A DNA stretch of 64,000 bases, from positions 1 through 64,000 of the forward strand of contig DASYXW010000089.1 of assembly GCA_035934405.1 (NCBI GenBank), given 5' to 3'. A model generated the notes under the pieces. That model saw nothing but the letters and a program-made list of their open reading frames with translations, was not told the DNA's origin and did not search any database. The translations under genes were made by a program, and so were the position numbers. The DNA comes from DASYXW01 sp035934405 (GTDB taxonomy: Bacteria; Acidobacteriota; Terriglobia; UBA7540). The first letter of the stretch is position 1, and each line of letters opens with the position of its first letter. Below are positions 35,045-42,931 of this stretch, piece by piece.

Positions 35045-36828
35045 GAGGGTCTCTGTTGGAGCAGGCGGATTTTCTCCGCCACGTCGCGGTAGTCGATGTT
35101 CTGGCTGTATACTTCAAGAAAGCGGTCCAAAGCCGCCCTGGAATCGCCTGCTTGTTCGTAGGCCATGCCCAGATCATACTCCAGCGCGACGCGCGTGTCT
35201 TCGCCCACTCCCGGAGATTCGAGCGCGCGCCGGTACCACTTGGCCGCGAGCGCGGGCAGTTGTCGGTCCATGAAGCACACGCCGAGCAAGGTGCAGGCCG
35301 GGAGAAACTGAGAACCCGCAGCTCCTGCAGGCGCGAGTTTCACCACCTTCTGAAACTCTCCAATGGCCTCTTCCACCAGCCCCATCTCTCGGAAAGCGAT
35401 GCCCAGGCCGTAATGAGTTTCCGGATCCTCGGGCGCTTCCTGCTTGGCCTCTTCGTTGAGATCATCCAGCAGGGCGCTGAGCGCGGCTCCAAAATCCTTC
35501 GCGGCATTCGCAGTCCGCGGCTTCGCGGCCGCGCGTGGTGAAGGAGGCACGGGCTGGTCGAGCCCCGTCCAGCGCGATTCGAAGTCGGCGGCGAGGCTCT
35601 GCAGCAGGTCGTTGCCAGCCGGGATCGGAGACCGCGGCGCAGCCACCAAGCCGGTCGGAGGAGCGTGCGCCTGCCCCGGCTCTATCGGGGCCTGCTCCTC
35701 AACTTGCCGCCGCAGCTCCGCCACCTGCGGATGTCCGGGAAACTTCTCTTCGAGCGCCTGGATGGCCCGGCGCGCTTCCTCGGCGAGGCCGGCAGAGAGA
35801 TAGAACTCGACTTCGGCGCGGCTCTCCTCCTCGCTGAAAAGTGGAAGGTCCGCAGTGGCGGTCGGGCCCGCCGCCAGTGCTTCCCATTCGCCTGAGAGAT
35901 CAAACTCCGGCGCCGAAGCCAACGGCGGCACCGGGGCCATGCTGGGAGCCTCCGATAAAAACTCGCCGGTCTTTCCCGCGACGGAATCCGGGGCGGCGAG
36001 TGTCCGGGAAGGGAAGTCCGGGGAAGCGATGGAGGAGGGTTCACTTTCGCCGGCCTCCACCAACTCAGGCACCGGCGCAGCTTCCAACTCGGTAATCAGC
36101 GTCTCGACTCTCGCCACAGGTTCCGGCGGCAGCTCAAGAACAGGCGCGGCGGGCAGCGTTTCGGGCGGACTGTCTGGTACTCGGTCAGCGGCCGCCGCCG
36201 GCAAAGCTTCGGTTCCGGGGAGGCCGGCCACGGACCGATCGAGTTCTTGAGCCTTGGCGAGCAGGCCCGAAGCGGCATCGCGATCATTGCGCCGTCCGGC
36301 CGCCTCCGCCGCTTCGACGTACACGCGCGCCGCTTCCGCATGGCGCCCCGCGGCCTCGCAGCACTCTGCCAGCCGCAGGCGATGAGCCTCGTTCTCGGGG
36401 TCGGCAGCCACGATCCGGCGCATGATGTCGAGCGCCTCGCCGGTCTGGTTCGCTCTCTCGGCCGATTGCAGCGCCTCGGCGTAGAGCCTTAGCGTCTCGC
36501 GGCCGAGGCCCTGCGCCGCGTAAAGCTCTGCCAGCTTCAACAAGGGCTCGATCGAGTTGGGGTCGAGTTTGGTGATCTTGCGGTAGATGGCGATCGCCTT
36601 GAGCGTAAAGCCTTCGCGCGCGTAGGCGTCGGCCAGCCGGCGGAAGAGCCGGAGGGCCTCTGGAATGTTCCGGTCGCGGACGCAAAGGTCGCCGGCGGTG
36701 TTCAGCAGTGGCAGGTCGCCGGGGTCATTCTCGATGATCGCCAGGTACTGTCGGATCGCTTGGGCGAGCTTCCCCTGTGCAACCGACTGTTCTGCCTCCT
36801 GCAACGCTCTGGCCTTGTTGAAAGCCAT
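35041..36828 (-). CDS. Large TPR-repeat protein
   Basis: The 595-residue protein has tetratricopeptide repeats at the N-terminus (about 1-200: QEAEQSVAQGKLAQAIRQYL, then LNTAGDLCVRDRNIPEALRL and others). A low-complexity Pro/Ala/Glu linker covers about 205-420, and more TPRs lie near the C-terminus (LNEEAKQEAPEDPETHYGLG, KWYRRALESPGVGEDTRVAL). It has no signal peptide and is likely a cytoplasmic scaffold. It begins 16 bases after selD and shares the operon. I cannot name a partner. Confidence 0.85.
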   Translation of the reverse strand: MAFNKARALQEAEQSVAQGKLAQAIRQYLAIIENDPGDLPLLNTAGDLCVRDRNIPEALRLFRRLADAYAREGFTLKAIAIYRKITKLDPNSIEPLLKLAELYAAQGLGRETLRLYAEALQSAERANQTGEALDIMRRIVAADPENEAHRLRLAECCEAAGRHAEAARVYVEAAEAAGRRNDRDAASGLLAKAQELDRSVAGLPGTEALPAAAADRVPDSPPETLPAAPVLELPPEPVARVETLITELEAAPVPELVEAGESEPSSIASPDFPSRTLAAPDSVAGKTGEFLSEAPSMAPVPPLASAPEFDLSGEWEALAAGPTATADLPLFSEEESRAEVEFYLSAGLAEEARRAIQALEEKFPGHPQVAELRRQVEEQAPIEPGQAHAPPTGLVAAPRSPIPAGNDLLQSLAADFESRWTGLDQPVPPSPRAAAKPRTANAAKDFGAALSALLDDLNEEAKQEAPEDPETHYGLGIAFREMGLVEEAIGEFQKVVKLAPAGAAGSQFLPACTLLGVCFMDRQLPALAAKWYRRALESPGVGEDTRVALEYDLGMAYEQAGDSRAALDRFLEVYSQNIDYRDVAEKIRLLQQRPS

Positions 36829-36844
36829 TCCTGAACTCCACTTG

Positions 36845-37897
36845 CTACCAAACCCGGATCAGCGGCTCGGTCCTCGGCACCGCCTCGCCGATTTCCTGCG
36901 CCGGAATGTTTCGGTTGCGGAGGGCGGCGAGTAATCCTGGCGCATCGCCCGGGGCCACCGCCAGAAGCAGCCCGCCGGAAGTCTGAGGATCGTACAGCAG
37001 GTTGCGAACCTCCTCCGTGACGCCTTCGGCAAACTCGACACAGCCACTGATGAACTCCACGTTGCGCTTGAGCCCGCCCGGAATGTGCCCGCCGCGCGAG
37101 TAGTCCCTGGCCCCTGGCAGAAACTCGACCTGCGAGGAATCAATCGCCAGGCTGACTTTGCTGCCGGCTGCCATCTCCCGCGCATGACCCAGCAAGCCGA
37201 ACCCGGTGACGTCGGTGGCGGCATGAATCTCAAAGGTCTGAGCAATCTCGCTCGCCTCGCGGTTCAGCACCCTCATGGATTCGACCGCAGCGGCGATTGC
37301 AGCCTCGCTGGCCTTACCGTTCTTCAGGGCTGTCGAGATGATTCCAGTCCCGAGGAGTTTGGTGAGCAGCAAACGGTCGCCGGGGCGCGCCGTGGAGTTG
37401 GCCCACACGCGGCGCGGGTCAATGAGGCCGGTGACCGCGTACCCGAACTTGATCTCTTCGTCGCCGATCGAGTGCCCTCCGATCACCACGCAGTGGGCCT
37501 CTTGCATCTTGGCCAGGCCGCCCAGCATGATGCGTTCGAGCACGCCCACGTCGCACCCCGTGTTGGGAAAGCCGACGATGGAGAGCGCGGAAATCGGCCG
37601 CCCCCCCATGGCATAGACGTCGGAGAGCGAATTGGCCGCCGCGATCTGGCCGAACGTGTAAGGGTCGTCCACAATCGGCGTGAAGAAATCCACGGTCTGC
37701 ACCAAGGCAAGATTCGGCGCCAGGTCCGGCGGCAAACGATACACTCCGGCGTCGTCGGCGGTGTCAAAGCCGATGAGGACGTTGAGGTCGGATTGTTTCG
37801 GCAGCTTGGCGAGCACCGAGTCCAAAATACTTGGACTCAACTTAGCCGCTCAACCCGCCGCTTTCACCATCGCGGTCAGCCGCGTGCGGTCGTCCAT
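36845..37897 (-). CDS. selD: Selenide, water dikinase, itself a selenoprotein (UGA = Sec16)
   Basis: Read from ATG 37897 with UGA as selenocysteine, the protein has 350 residues. It starts MDDRTRLTAMVKAAG, then U16, then AAKLSPSILDSVL, aligning with the SelD active-site motif (G-U/C-A/G-x-K). VIGGHSIGDEEIKFG and ATDVTGFGLLGHAREM are further family motifs, and FDTADDAGVYRL binds the nucleotide. The enzyme makes selenophosphate from selenide and ATP for tRNA-Sec. Without readthrough an automatic caller would start at TTG 37840 and lose the catalytic residue. It heads a minus-strand operon of selD, TPR, membrane protein and thiE. Confidence 0.93.
37818..37838 (-). promoter_or_regulatory. Bacterial SECIS element for selD
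   Basis: On the minus strand, GAGTCCAA pairs with TTGGACTC (8 bp, perfect) around the loop GTATT. The stem starts 11 nt after the UGA, and the loop begins 19 nt after it. The loop starts with G. These features match the published consensus for bacterial SECIS: a stem-loop 16-37 nt past the UGA with G in the first two loop positions. SelB would bind the apical loop. The element overlaps codons 20-26. Confidence 0.85.
37850..37852 (-). other. In-frame UGA codon for selenocysteine in selD
   Basis: TGA (minus strand) at codon 16 of selD falls at the position where other SelD proteins have Cys or Sec. Codons on both sides continue the SelD sequence without a break. The reading frame is open for 331 codons after it. 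Confidence 0.9.
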
Positions 37898-37907
37898 AGC
37901 ATCCGTG

Positions 37908-37937
37908 ATTATACGCTTGAGCAATCCTCGTTGCGAA
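37908..37937 (-). promoter_or_regulatory. Candidate promoter of selD
   Basis: A perfect TATAAT at 37908-37913 (minus strand) and TTCGCA at 37932-37937 with an 18-bp spacer. The predicted start would leave only about four bases before the ATG at 37897, so the mRNA would be almost leaderless and without a Shine-Dalgarno site. It could also be chance. Confidence 0.35.
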
Positions 37938-37978
37938 TTGCTGCCCGTTCGGGGTGTTCCGGCGACTAGCCAAAACAG

Positions 37979-38163
37979 CTAACATATTTTATTTTCAGTA
38001 ACCTGACGGCTTTCCAATCAAAGTGACAGAATAAGATGCTTATTTTCAATATGTTGGCGGCTTTACACGGCTCTGGCTGAAAAATGCACTGATTCTAAAA
38101 TACATTCAGGGTTTGTTTTTCGAGTGACATCTATTTTCTTCATTGCAACTGGCAGTGAACACC
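37979..38163 (-). pseudogene. Decayed copy of the STGPRT repeat-family gene (see 61763)
   Basis: The minus strand reads VFTASCNEE, then shifts frame and continues RKTNPECILESVHFSA, matching AFIGSCTEE and RKTNPESLFESVRVSP of the intact gene at 61763-62227. A 2-nt deletion separates the two frames, and the stop (CTA) is at the matching position. Two units of the AT-rich 26-bp repeat (TTATTTTCAGTAACCTGACG and a variant) lie at 37989-38014 and 38039-38064, as in the intact gene. Only the last 60 or so codons survive. Confidence 0.75.
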
Positions 38164-38502
38164 CCCCGCCGGTAGAAGGCGGACTTGGGTGGCACGACTG
38201 GCGGAGAGCCGAGCCGGGCGGTCGTGGGCGGCTTGGGTAGGGACATGGATATCTCAATCAAGCGATACCGAAAGACTTATAACATATCAAGTACTAGATG
38301 GTCAAGACCTCAAAAGGCTATCTGCTCAGTGACGATTGCGATGGCGCACTCTTGGTCTTGGCTGCTAAGGCGCGCTGGTGGCGAACGGAAAGCAACTCGT
38401 GCTGCCGCTTCTTGTACACCCATTGACTGTCCGTATGTGCTTTGAATACTTGATTGCAAACATTCATACCTTCTCTTTCAACTCAACCTCCCTTCGGCAT
38501 CC
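38164..38502. other. Intergenic region upstream of the pseudogene
   Basis: No supported gene. An open frame at 38185-38445 lacks a ribosome binding site and any familiar motif. Homology to the intact repeat-family gene is lost at about 38163. Confidence 0.5.
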
Positions 38503-39261
38503 TCACAATCGGTTAATCACGCTCGCCAGGTATCCCGCCCCAAAGCCGTTATCAATGTTCACCACAGCGACGTTAGGCGCGCAACTGTTCATCATGCCCA
38601 GGAGCGCCGCGAGACCCCGGAAGCTCGCCCCGTAGCCGACGCTGGTGGGCACGGCGATCACCGGCGCGCTGACGAGGCCCCCCACGACACTCGGCAGGGC
38701 GCCTTCCATGCCAGCCGCGACGATAATCACGCGGGCGCGGCGCAACTGGCGGCCTTCGCCGAGCAGCCGATGGATGCCAGCCACGCCTGCGTCGTAGAGC
38801 GACTGCACGCGGTTGCCCAGGATGCCGGCCGTGACCAGCGCCTCTTCCGCCACCGGAATATCCGACGTGCCGGCGGAGACAACGAGCACCGTGCCCTTGC
38901 CGCGAATCTTGCGGTCGTGGCGGACCGTGACGCATCCCGACAAGGCGTGGAGTTTCGCGCGCCGGTCGAGCTTGCGAACGCGCTCATAGACCGCTTCGTT
39001 CCCGCGCGTAATCAAAATGTTGTGGCCGCGACCCAGCATGCCGCGCACGATTCCTTCAATTTGCTCCGGGCTCTTGCCAAGGCCGAAAATGATTTCGGGG
39101 AACCCCTGGCGCAGAGGACGGTGATGGTCAATGCGGGCGTAGCCGAGGTTCTCGTAAGGCAGGTCGCGCAGGCGCTCGATCGCGTCCTCGACCGGGAGGT
39201 GTCCGCGCCGCACCTGCCGCAGCATTTTCGAGATTTCATGCTCCGTCAATCCGGCTTTCAC
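38503..39261 (-). CDS. larB: Nickel pincer cofactor biosynthesis protein LarB
   Basis: From GTG 39261 the protein has 252 residues (an upstream GTG at 39300 adds 13). The PurE-like C-terminal domain has VVSAGTSDIPVAEEALVTA, YDAGVAGIHRLL, VIIVAAGMEGALPSVVGGL and PTSVGYGASFRGLAALLGMM. The N-terminal half has LRDLPYENLGYARIDHHRP. LarB carboxylates and hydrolyses nicotinic acid adenine dinucleotide as the first step to the Ni-pincer cofactor. TATACT just upstream favours the shorter start. larC and larE are not adjacent. Confidence 0.92.
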   Translation of the reverse strand: MKAGLTEHEISKMLRQVRRGHLPVEDAIERLRDLPYENLGYARIDHHRPLRQGFPEIIFGLGKSPEQIEGIVRGMLGRGHNILITRGNEAVYERVRKLDRRAKLHALSGCVTVRHDRKIRGKGTVLVVSAGTSDIPVAEEALVTAGILGNRVQSLYDAGVAGIHRLLGEGRQLRRARVIIVAAGMEGALPSVVGGLVSAPVIAVPTSVGYGASFRGLAALLGMMNSCAPNVAVVNIDNGFGAGYLASVINRL

Positions 39262-39340
39262 GGTTCCAGTATACTCGACGCCGGCGGGGGACCTGCTCAC
39301 CGCGGAGAACGCGGAGGACGCCGAGATTTCCGCATCCTGC

Positions 39341-39369
39341 TAGACCCGGAGCCGCGAATCTGCTATTTT
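39341..39369 (+). promoter_or_regulatory. Probable promoter of tRNA-Val
   Basis: TAGACC (39341-39346) and TATTTT (39364-39369) with a 17-bp spacer; each matches the sigma-70 hexamers at four of six bases. Transcription would begin a few bases before the mature tRNA. Confidence 0.4.
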
Positions 39370-39378
39370 GGCTTTCCG

Positions 39379-39453
39379 GGGCGATTAACTCAGCGGTAGA
39401 GTGCCACCTTCACACGGTGGAAGTCAGAGGTTCGAGTCCTCTATCGCCCACCA
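39379..39453 (+). tRNA. tRNA-Val (anticodon CAC)
   Basis: The acceptor stem GGGCGAT pairs with ATCGCCC. The anticodon stem CCACC pairs with GGTGG around TTCACAC (anticodon CAC), and the T arm is AGAGGTTCGAGTCCTCT. The terminal CCA is encoded. It decodes GUG. Confidence 0.96.
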
Positions 39454-39534
39454 GAAAGCAGTCGGCGGAAAGCAGAACACAAAGGCCGCGCAAGACAATT
39501 CATCAAACCCATCGTAGCATCAGATCCTCCGCCA

Positions 39535-40539
39535 CTACCTCGCTCGCGGCAGCGGCCGCGCCGCCAGCGCCAGCAGCAATCGCGCCAGCTTGGCGGAGTC
39601 GTGCCGGGCCACGTGGTTGCCGCCCCGAAGGTCAGCGCAGACGGGCTCCACGCCGAGGGCGCGGACTTTATCGAGGTCGTTCGCCACGGGCTCGGCGCCT
39701 TCGGCGGCGTAACGCCGGCGCATGGCGGGCGAGAACGCTCTGGTATTCAGCACCACGTAATCGAAGAGGTTGCGGCCGGCGTGTTCGCGCACGGCGCGGA
39801 CATGATCTGCGGCGGTGTAGCCCCGGCTTTCGCCGGGCTGGGTCATCAGGTTGGCCACGAATATCTTGACCGCTCTTGAACGCTGGATGCGCTCCGGAAT
39901 GCCGCGCACCAGGAGATTGGGGACCAGAGACGTGTAAAGCGAGCCCGGCCCCAAAGTAATCAGGTCCGCCCGGTCAATGGCGCTGAGCGCTTCGGGGAGC
40001 GGGCGGCAACGCGCGGGAACCAGATGCAGGCGGCGAACCGGCACGCGGGTCCCGGTGATGCGGGACTCGCCATAGACGGTGCGCCCGCTTTCGAGTTCAG
40101 CCTTCAGCCGCACGTCGGAGAGGGTGGATGGGAAAATCTCGCCGCGCACGGCCAGCACTTCGCTCGAGACGCGCACCGCCTTCGAGAAATCGCGCGTCAG
40201 GTCGGTGAGCGCCGCGAGAAAAAGATTTCCGAAACTGTGCCCGGCGAGTCCGCGGCCGCCAGTGAAACGGTAGCTGAACAGGCGCGTGATGAGCTGCTCG
40301 TCTTCGGCGAGCGCCACCAGGCACTTCCGGATGTCGCCCGACGGCGGAATGCCAAACTCCCGGCGCAGGCGTCCGGAGCTGCCCCCTTCGTCGGTCACGG
40401 TGACGATGGCGGTGAGGCGGGAGATGTGCGGCGCAAGCGGGGCAGGCCGGGCGGAATCTGCCACATGCGGCTTAAGCCCGCGCAGCACGGCGGCGAGCCC
40501 CGTACCGCCGCCAATCGCTACCACGTTCATGGCCCGCAT
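39535..40539 (-). CDS. yvcK: YvcK/CofD-family gluconeogenesis factor
   Basis: The 334 residues start NVVAIGGGTGLAAVLRGLK, the glycine-rich nucleotide-binding motif. AIVTVTDEGGSSGRLRREFG, then PPSGDIRKCLVAL and GHSFGNLFLAAL are conserved in YvcK. The C-terminal part has LITLGPGSLYTSLVPNLLV and NLMTQPGES. YvcK proteins bind UDP-sugars and are needed for growth on gluconeogenic carbon and for cell shape in other bacteria. rapZ and whiA-type neighbours are absent. ATG 40530 (NVVAIGG) is an alternative start. Confidence 0.92.
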   Translation of the reverse strand: MRAMNVVAIGGGTGLAAVLRGLKPHVADSARPAPLAPHISRLTAIVTVTDEGGSSGRLRREFGIPPSGDIRKCLVALAEDEQLITRLFSYRFTGGRGLAGHSFGNLFLAALTDLTRDFSKAVRVSSEVLAVRGEIFPSTLSDVRLKAELESGRTVYGESRITGTRVPVRRLHLVPARCRPLPEALSAIDRADLITLGPGSLYTSLVPNLLVRGIPERIQRSRAVKIFVANLMTQPGESRGYTAADHVRAVREHAGRNLFDYVVLNTRAFSPAMRRRYAAEGAEPVANDLDKVRALGVEPVCADLRGGNHVARHDSAKLARLLLALAARPLPRAR

Positions 40540-40664
40540 GAAGTTCTCCGGCTGTGCTTTCGAGCGATTTACAATAACGGCGAGTTTACATCGGGGTGAC
40601 TTGGACGTAAAGGATTTGTGTACTGAACAAAGGACCCCTCAGCGCGGCCGGGCGTGAGTGACGG

Positions 40665-41357
40665 CTACGACGACCGAGGCATGCTGTAAACGGCGGCTTG
40701 CACCAGAGTTTGGAAACGGGGGTCAGCGGAGAGAAATCGGAAGTCTTCGTCGTGCCGCGCCTGAAAACGGTTTTGAGGCCGCAGCGCGATAGCAGCCTTC
40801 AGATGTTCGAGCGCCACCTCGGCGTCGCCCTGGAGGGCGTGGGCCGCGGCCAGCGCATAACGAATTTCCTCCCGCTTGGGCTCCAGATGGTGAGCCTTGC
40901 TCAGGTAGGTGACGGCCGCTTCGGCCTGGCCGGCGTTCAGCGCCGAAACGCCCAGCATGTGAAAGTCGTCTGCGGTTTTCGGAGCGGGGCCGGTGCGGCC
41001 CAGCCGTTGCTGACAAAGGCGCAGGTGGACGCGGGCGCGGTCCGCCACGTCCGGCGGAGCTGTGACTGCCAGTTTCTCAAACAGCTCACGAGCTTTAACG
41101 AAGTTCTGCCGGCGGAAGGAGCGCGCCGCAATCTCGAAGTTCTTGACGGCCGCCGCGTGTTCGGCGTCGCCGAAGGTCCTATCTAACTGTGCGTGCCCGT
41201 TCGCGCCGTGAACGACCAGCTTGACAGCGCCGGGTCGTGAAGAGTGGCCGTTCGACGAACCATTGCGAGAACTTGCGGCCACCGTCATCGCGGTGCGACG
41301 TTTGCGATCTGGGGCGCTGCCGGCCGACTTCTTTTTTCTGCGGTTAACTCTTCTCAT
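40665..41357 (-). CDS. TPR-repeat protein with basic N-terminal tail
   Basis: The 230-residue protein starts with a Lys/Arg-rich tail (RRVNRRKKKSAGSAPDRKRR). TPR-like helices cover about 75-215, including FEIAARSFRRQNFVKARELF, DFHMLGVSALNAGQAEAAVT and YALAAAHALQGDAEVALEHL. There is no signal peptide. The basic tail could bind nucleic acid, but this is a guess. It lies downstream of no obvious operon partner and is divergent from the lol genes. Confidence 0.78.
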   Translation of the reverse strand: MRRVNRRKKKSAGSAPDRKRRTAMTVAASSRNGSSNGHSSRPGAVKLVVHGANGHAQLDRTFGDAEHAAAVKNFEIAARSFRRQNFVKARELFEKLAVTAPPDVADRARVHLRLCQQRLGRTGPAPKTADDFHMLGVSALNAGQAEAAVTYLSKAHHLEPKREEIRYALAAAHALQGDAEVALEHLKAAIALRPQNRFQARHDEDFRFLSADPRFQTLVQAAVYSMPRSS

Positions 41358-41451
41358 TCCTAAAACCTTGCCGCACTCGCTTCTCTCTATCCAGTTGAAT
41401 TATAAGGGATTGGCATGGTTCTGTCAACAGGAACTACAGTTATCTATAAAG

Positions 41452-41477
41452 TATAATAATATCAATAATATAGGAGG
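41452..41477 (+). promoter_or_regulatory. AT-rich promoter and strong ribosome binding site before lolC/E
   Basis: TATAAT at 41452-41457 lies in an AT-rich block (about 41395-41480) that stands out in this GC-rich window. AGGAGG follows at 41472-41477, four bases before an ATG at 41482. That ATG opens a short frame out of phase with the lol gene; the lol ATG at 41544 has no such site. Confidence 0.5.
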
Positions 41478-41481
41478 TTTC

Positions 41482-41613
41482 ATGCGGGTCCGGCCAAAAC
41501 CGCTTTTCCCGTTGCGCCTGGTCATTCATAATGGTTGCCGCACATGCGCTTCGCGTTCTTTGTCGCACTGCGTTACCTTAAAGCCAAGCGGCGGCAGGCT
41601 GTCGTCTCGGTGA
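41482..41613 (+). CDS. Possible 43-codon leader peptide overlapping lolC/E start
   Basis: ATG 41482 follows a perfect AGGAGG. The frame (RVRPKPLFPLRLVIHNGCRT and on) runs to a stop at 41611-41613, 70 bases into the lol gene. The peptide is basic and has no known homology that I can tell. It may couple translation to the permease gene, or it may be incidental. Confidence 0.3.
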   Translation: MRVRPKPLFPLRLVIHNGCRTCASRSLSHCVTLKPSGGRLSSR

Positions 41614-42773
41614 TCACTCTGATTTCGGTGCTGGGCGTGATGGCGGGCGTCTGCGCGCTGGTGGTGGCGCTGGCCATCAACAACGGCTTCCGCGAGGACC
41701 TGGAACAGCGGCTGTTGGGCGCGACGGCGAACATCAACCTGATCCGCACGAAGAACGACGGCATCCAGAACTACGACCAAGTGGCCGCGCGTTTGGCGCG
41801 GCTGCCCCGTGTGGTGGCGGCGGCGCCGGCGCTCTACGAGGAAGTTCTGGTCTCGCACGGCTCGCACTCCGAGGGCGTGATCCTGAAGGGGATTGACCCG
41901 GCGCGCGAGCTTAAGGTGGGTGATTTGCTCAAACGTTTGCGCGAGGGATCGCTCGAAGGACTCTCGCAAACTTATCCGGATGCCGATCCCATTATCGTCG
42001 GCGCGGACCTGGCGAAATCGCTGGGCGTCTTTGTCGGCGACACGTTGCTCGTGACCAGCCCGCAAGGTTACATGACGCCGCTCGAAATCGTGCCGAAGTT
42101 CCGCCATTTCCGCGTGGTCGGTGTCTTCGACTCCGGCCTTTACGACTTTGATGCCGGCTGGGCCTTCACCAATCTCGCCGCCGCGCAACGCCTTTTCGAT
42201 CTCCAGAGCGTGGTCTCGGTGATCGAGTTCAAGATTGACGACATCTATCAGGCGGACGCTGTGGCTGCCACCATCAAGAGGGCGGCCGGCCGGGGTTTCG
42301 ACACGACGACGTGGATCGAACAGAACCATTCGCTCTTCAGCGCCCTGCGCCTGGAGCGCCTGGTGACCGTGCTCACCATCGGCCTCATTGTGCTGGTGGC
42401 GGCGCTGAACATTTTCATCACCCTGGCCATGATGGTGATGGAGAAAAACCGCGAGATCGCGGTGCTCGTCTCGATGGGAGCGCGGAAGCGTCAGGTGTGG
42501 GCAGTATTCACGCTGCACGGTCTGCTGATCGGCGCCTTCGGCACGCTCCTGGGCCTGATTCTCGGTTACGCTGCTTCGTGGGTGGGCAATCGCTACAAGC
42601 TGATTCATCTCCAGGCAGACGTTTACTCGCTGCCGTACGTGCCGTTTCACGCCCACCCGTGGGACGGCGTGTGGATTGCGCTCGCGGCGCTCGTCATCAG
42701 TTTCCTGGCGACGCTCTACCCATCGCTCGCCGCGGCCAAGCTGAATCCCGTGGAGATTCTTCGGTATGAGTAA
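41544..42773 (+). CDS. lolC: Lipoprotein-releasing ABC permease LolC/LolE
   Basis: From ATG 41544 the protein has 409 residues. It starts FALRYLKAKRR-like FFVALRYLKAKRRQAVVSVI with TM1, and the large periplasmic MacB-type domain covers about 45-260. Three more helices follow, with ERLVTVLTIGLIVLVAALNI and MVMEKNREIAVLVSMGARKR, the coupling helix. The C-terminus ends YPSLAAAKLNPVEILRYE. With LolD it extracts lipoproteins for transfer to LolA. Only one permease gene is present, so a homodimer or a LolF-type arrangement is likely. Confidence 0.92.
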   Translation: MRFAFFVALRYLKAKRRQAVVSVITLISVLGVMAGVCALVVALAINNGFREDLEQRLLGATANINLIRTKNDGIQNYDQVAARLARLPRVVAAAPALYEEVLVSHGSHSEGVILKGIDPARELKVGDLLKRLREGSLEGLSQTYPDADPIIVGADLAKSLGVFVGDTLLVTSPQGYMTPLEIVPKFRHFRVVGVFDSGLYDFDAGWAFTNLAAAQRLFDLQSVVSVIEFKIDDIYQADAVAATIKRAAGRGFDTTTWIEQNHSLFSALRLERLVTVLTIGLIVLVAALNIFITLAMMVMEKNREIAVLVSMGARKRQVWAVFTLHGLLIGAFGTLLGLILGYAASWVGNRYKLIHLQADVYSLPYVPFHAHPWDGVWIALAALVISFLATLYPSLAAAKLNPVEILRYE

Positions 42774-42780
42774 GGACGTG

Positions 42781-42918
42781 AGCCACCGAGACACAGAGGC
42801 ACAGAGAAAAGCCGGAAATCAGAGATTGGAAATCAGAAAAAAGCCAGAAGCAAGAAGGGGCGTGCCGAAGCGGGTTCTAGCTTCCCATCTTTCTCTGCGT
42901 CTCTGTGCCTCTGTGGCT
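42781..42918. repeat. Quasi-palindrome with GAGACACAGAGGCACAGAGA arms
   Basis: The left arm (42781-42809) starts AGCCACCGAGACACAGAGGC. The right arm (42890-42918) ends CTCTGTGCCTCTGTGGCT and is nearly its reverse complement. Between them are two GGAAATCAGA-type direct repeats (about 42816-42838). It lies between lolC/E and lolD. The element at 21411-21528 has related arms. Confidence 0.75.
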
Positions 42919-42931
42919 AGAAAGCCTTCGG

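Noticed and set aside
38185..38445. 86-codon frame next to the decayed repeat-family gene
   Set aside because: No start signal and no similarity to any family; adjacent to a pseudogene.
39379..39453. tRNA-Sec near selD
   Set aside because: The anticodon loop is TTCACAC, so it is a normal 75-nt tRNA-Val, without the long variable arm of tRNA-Sec.
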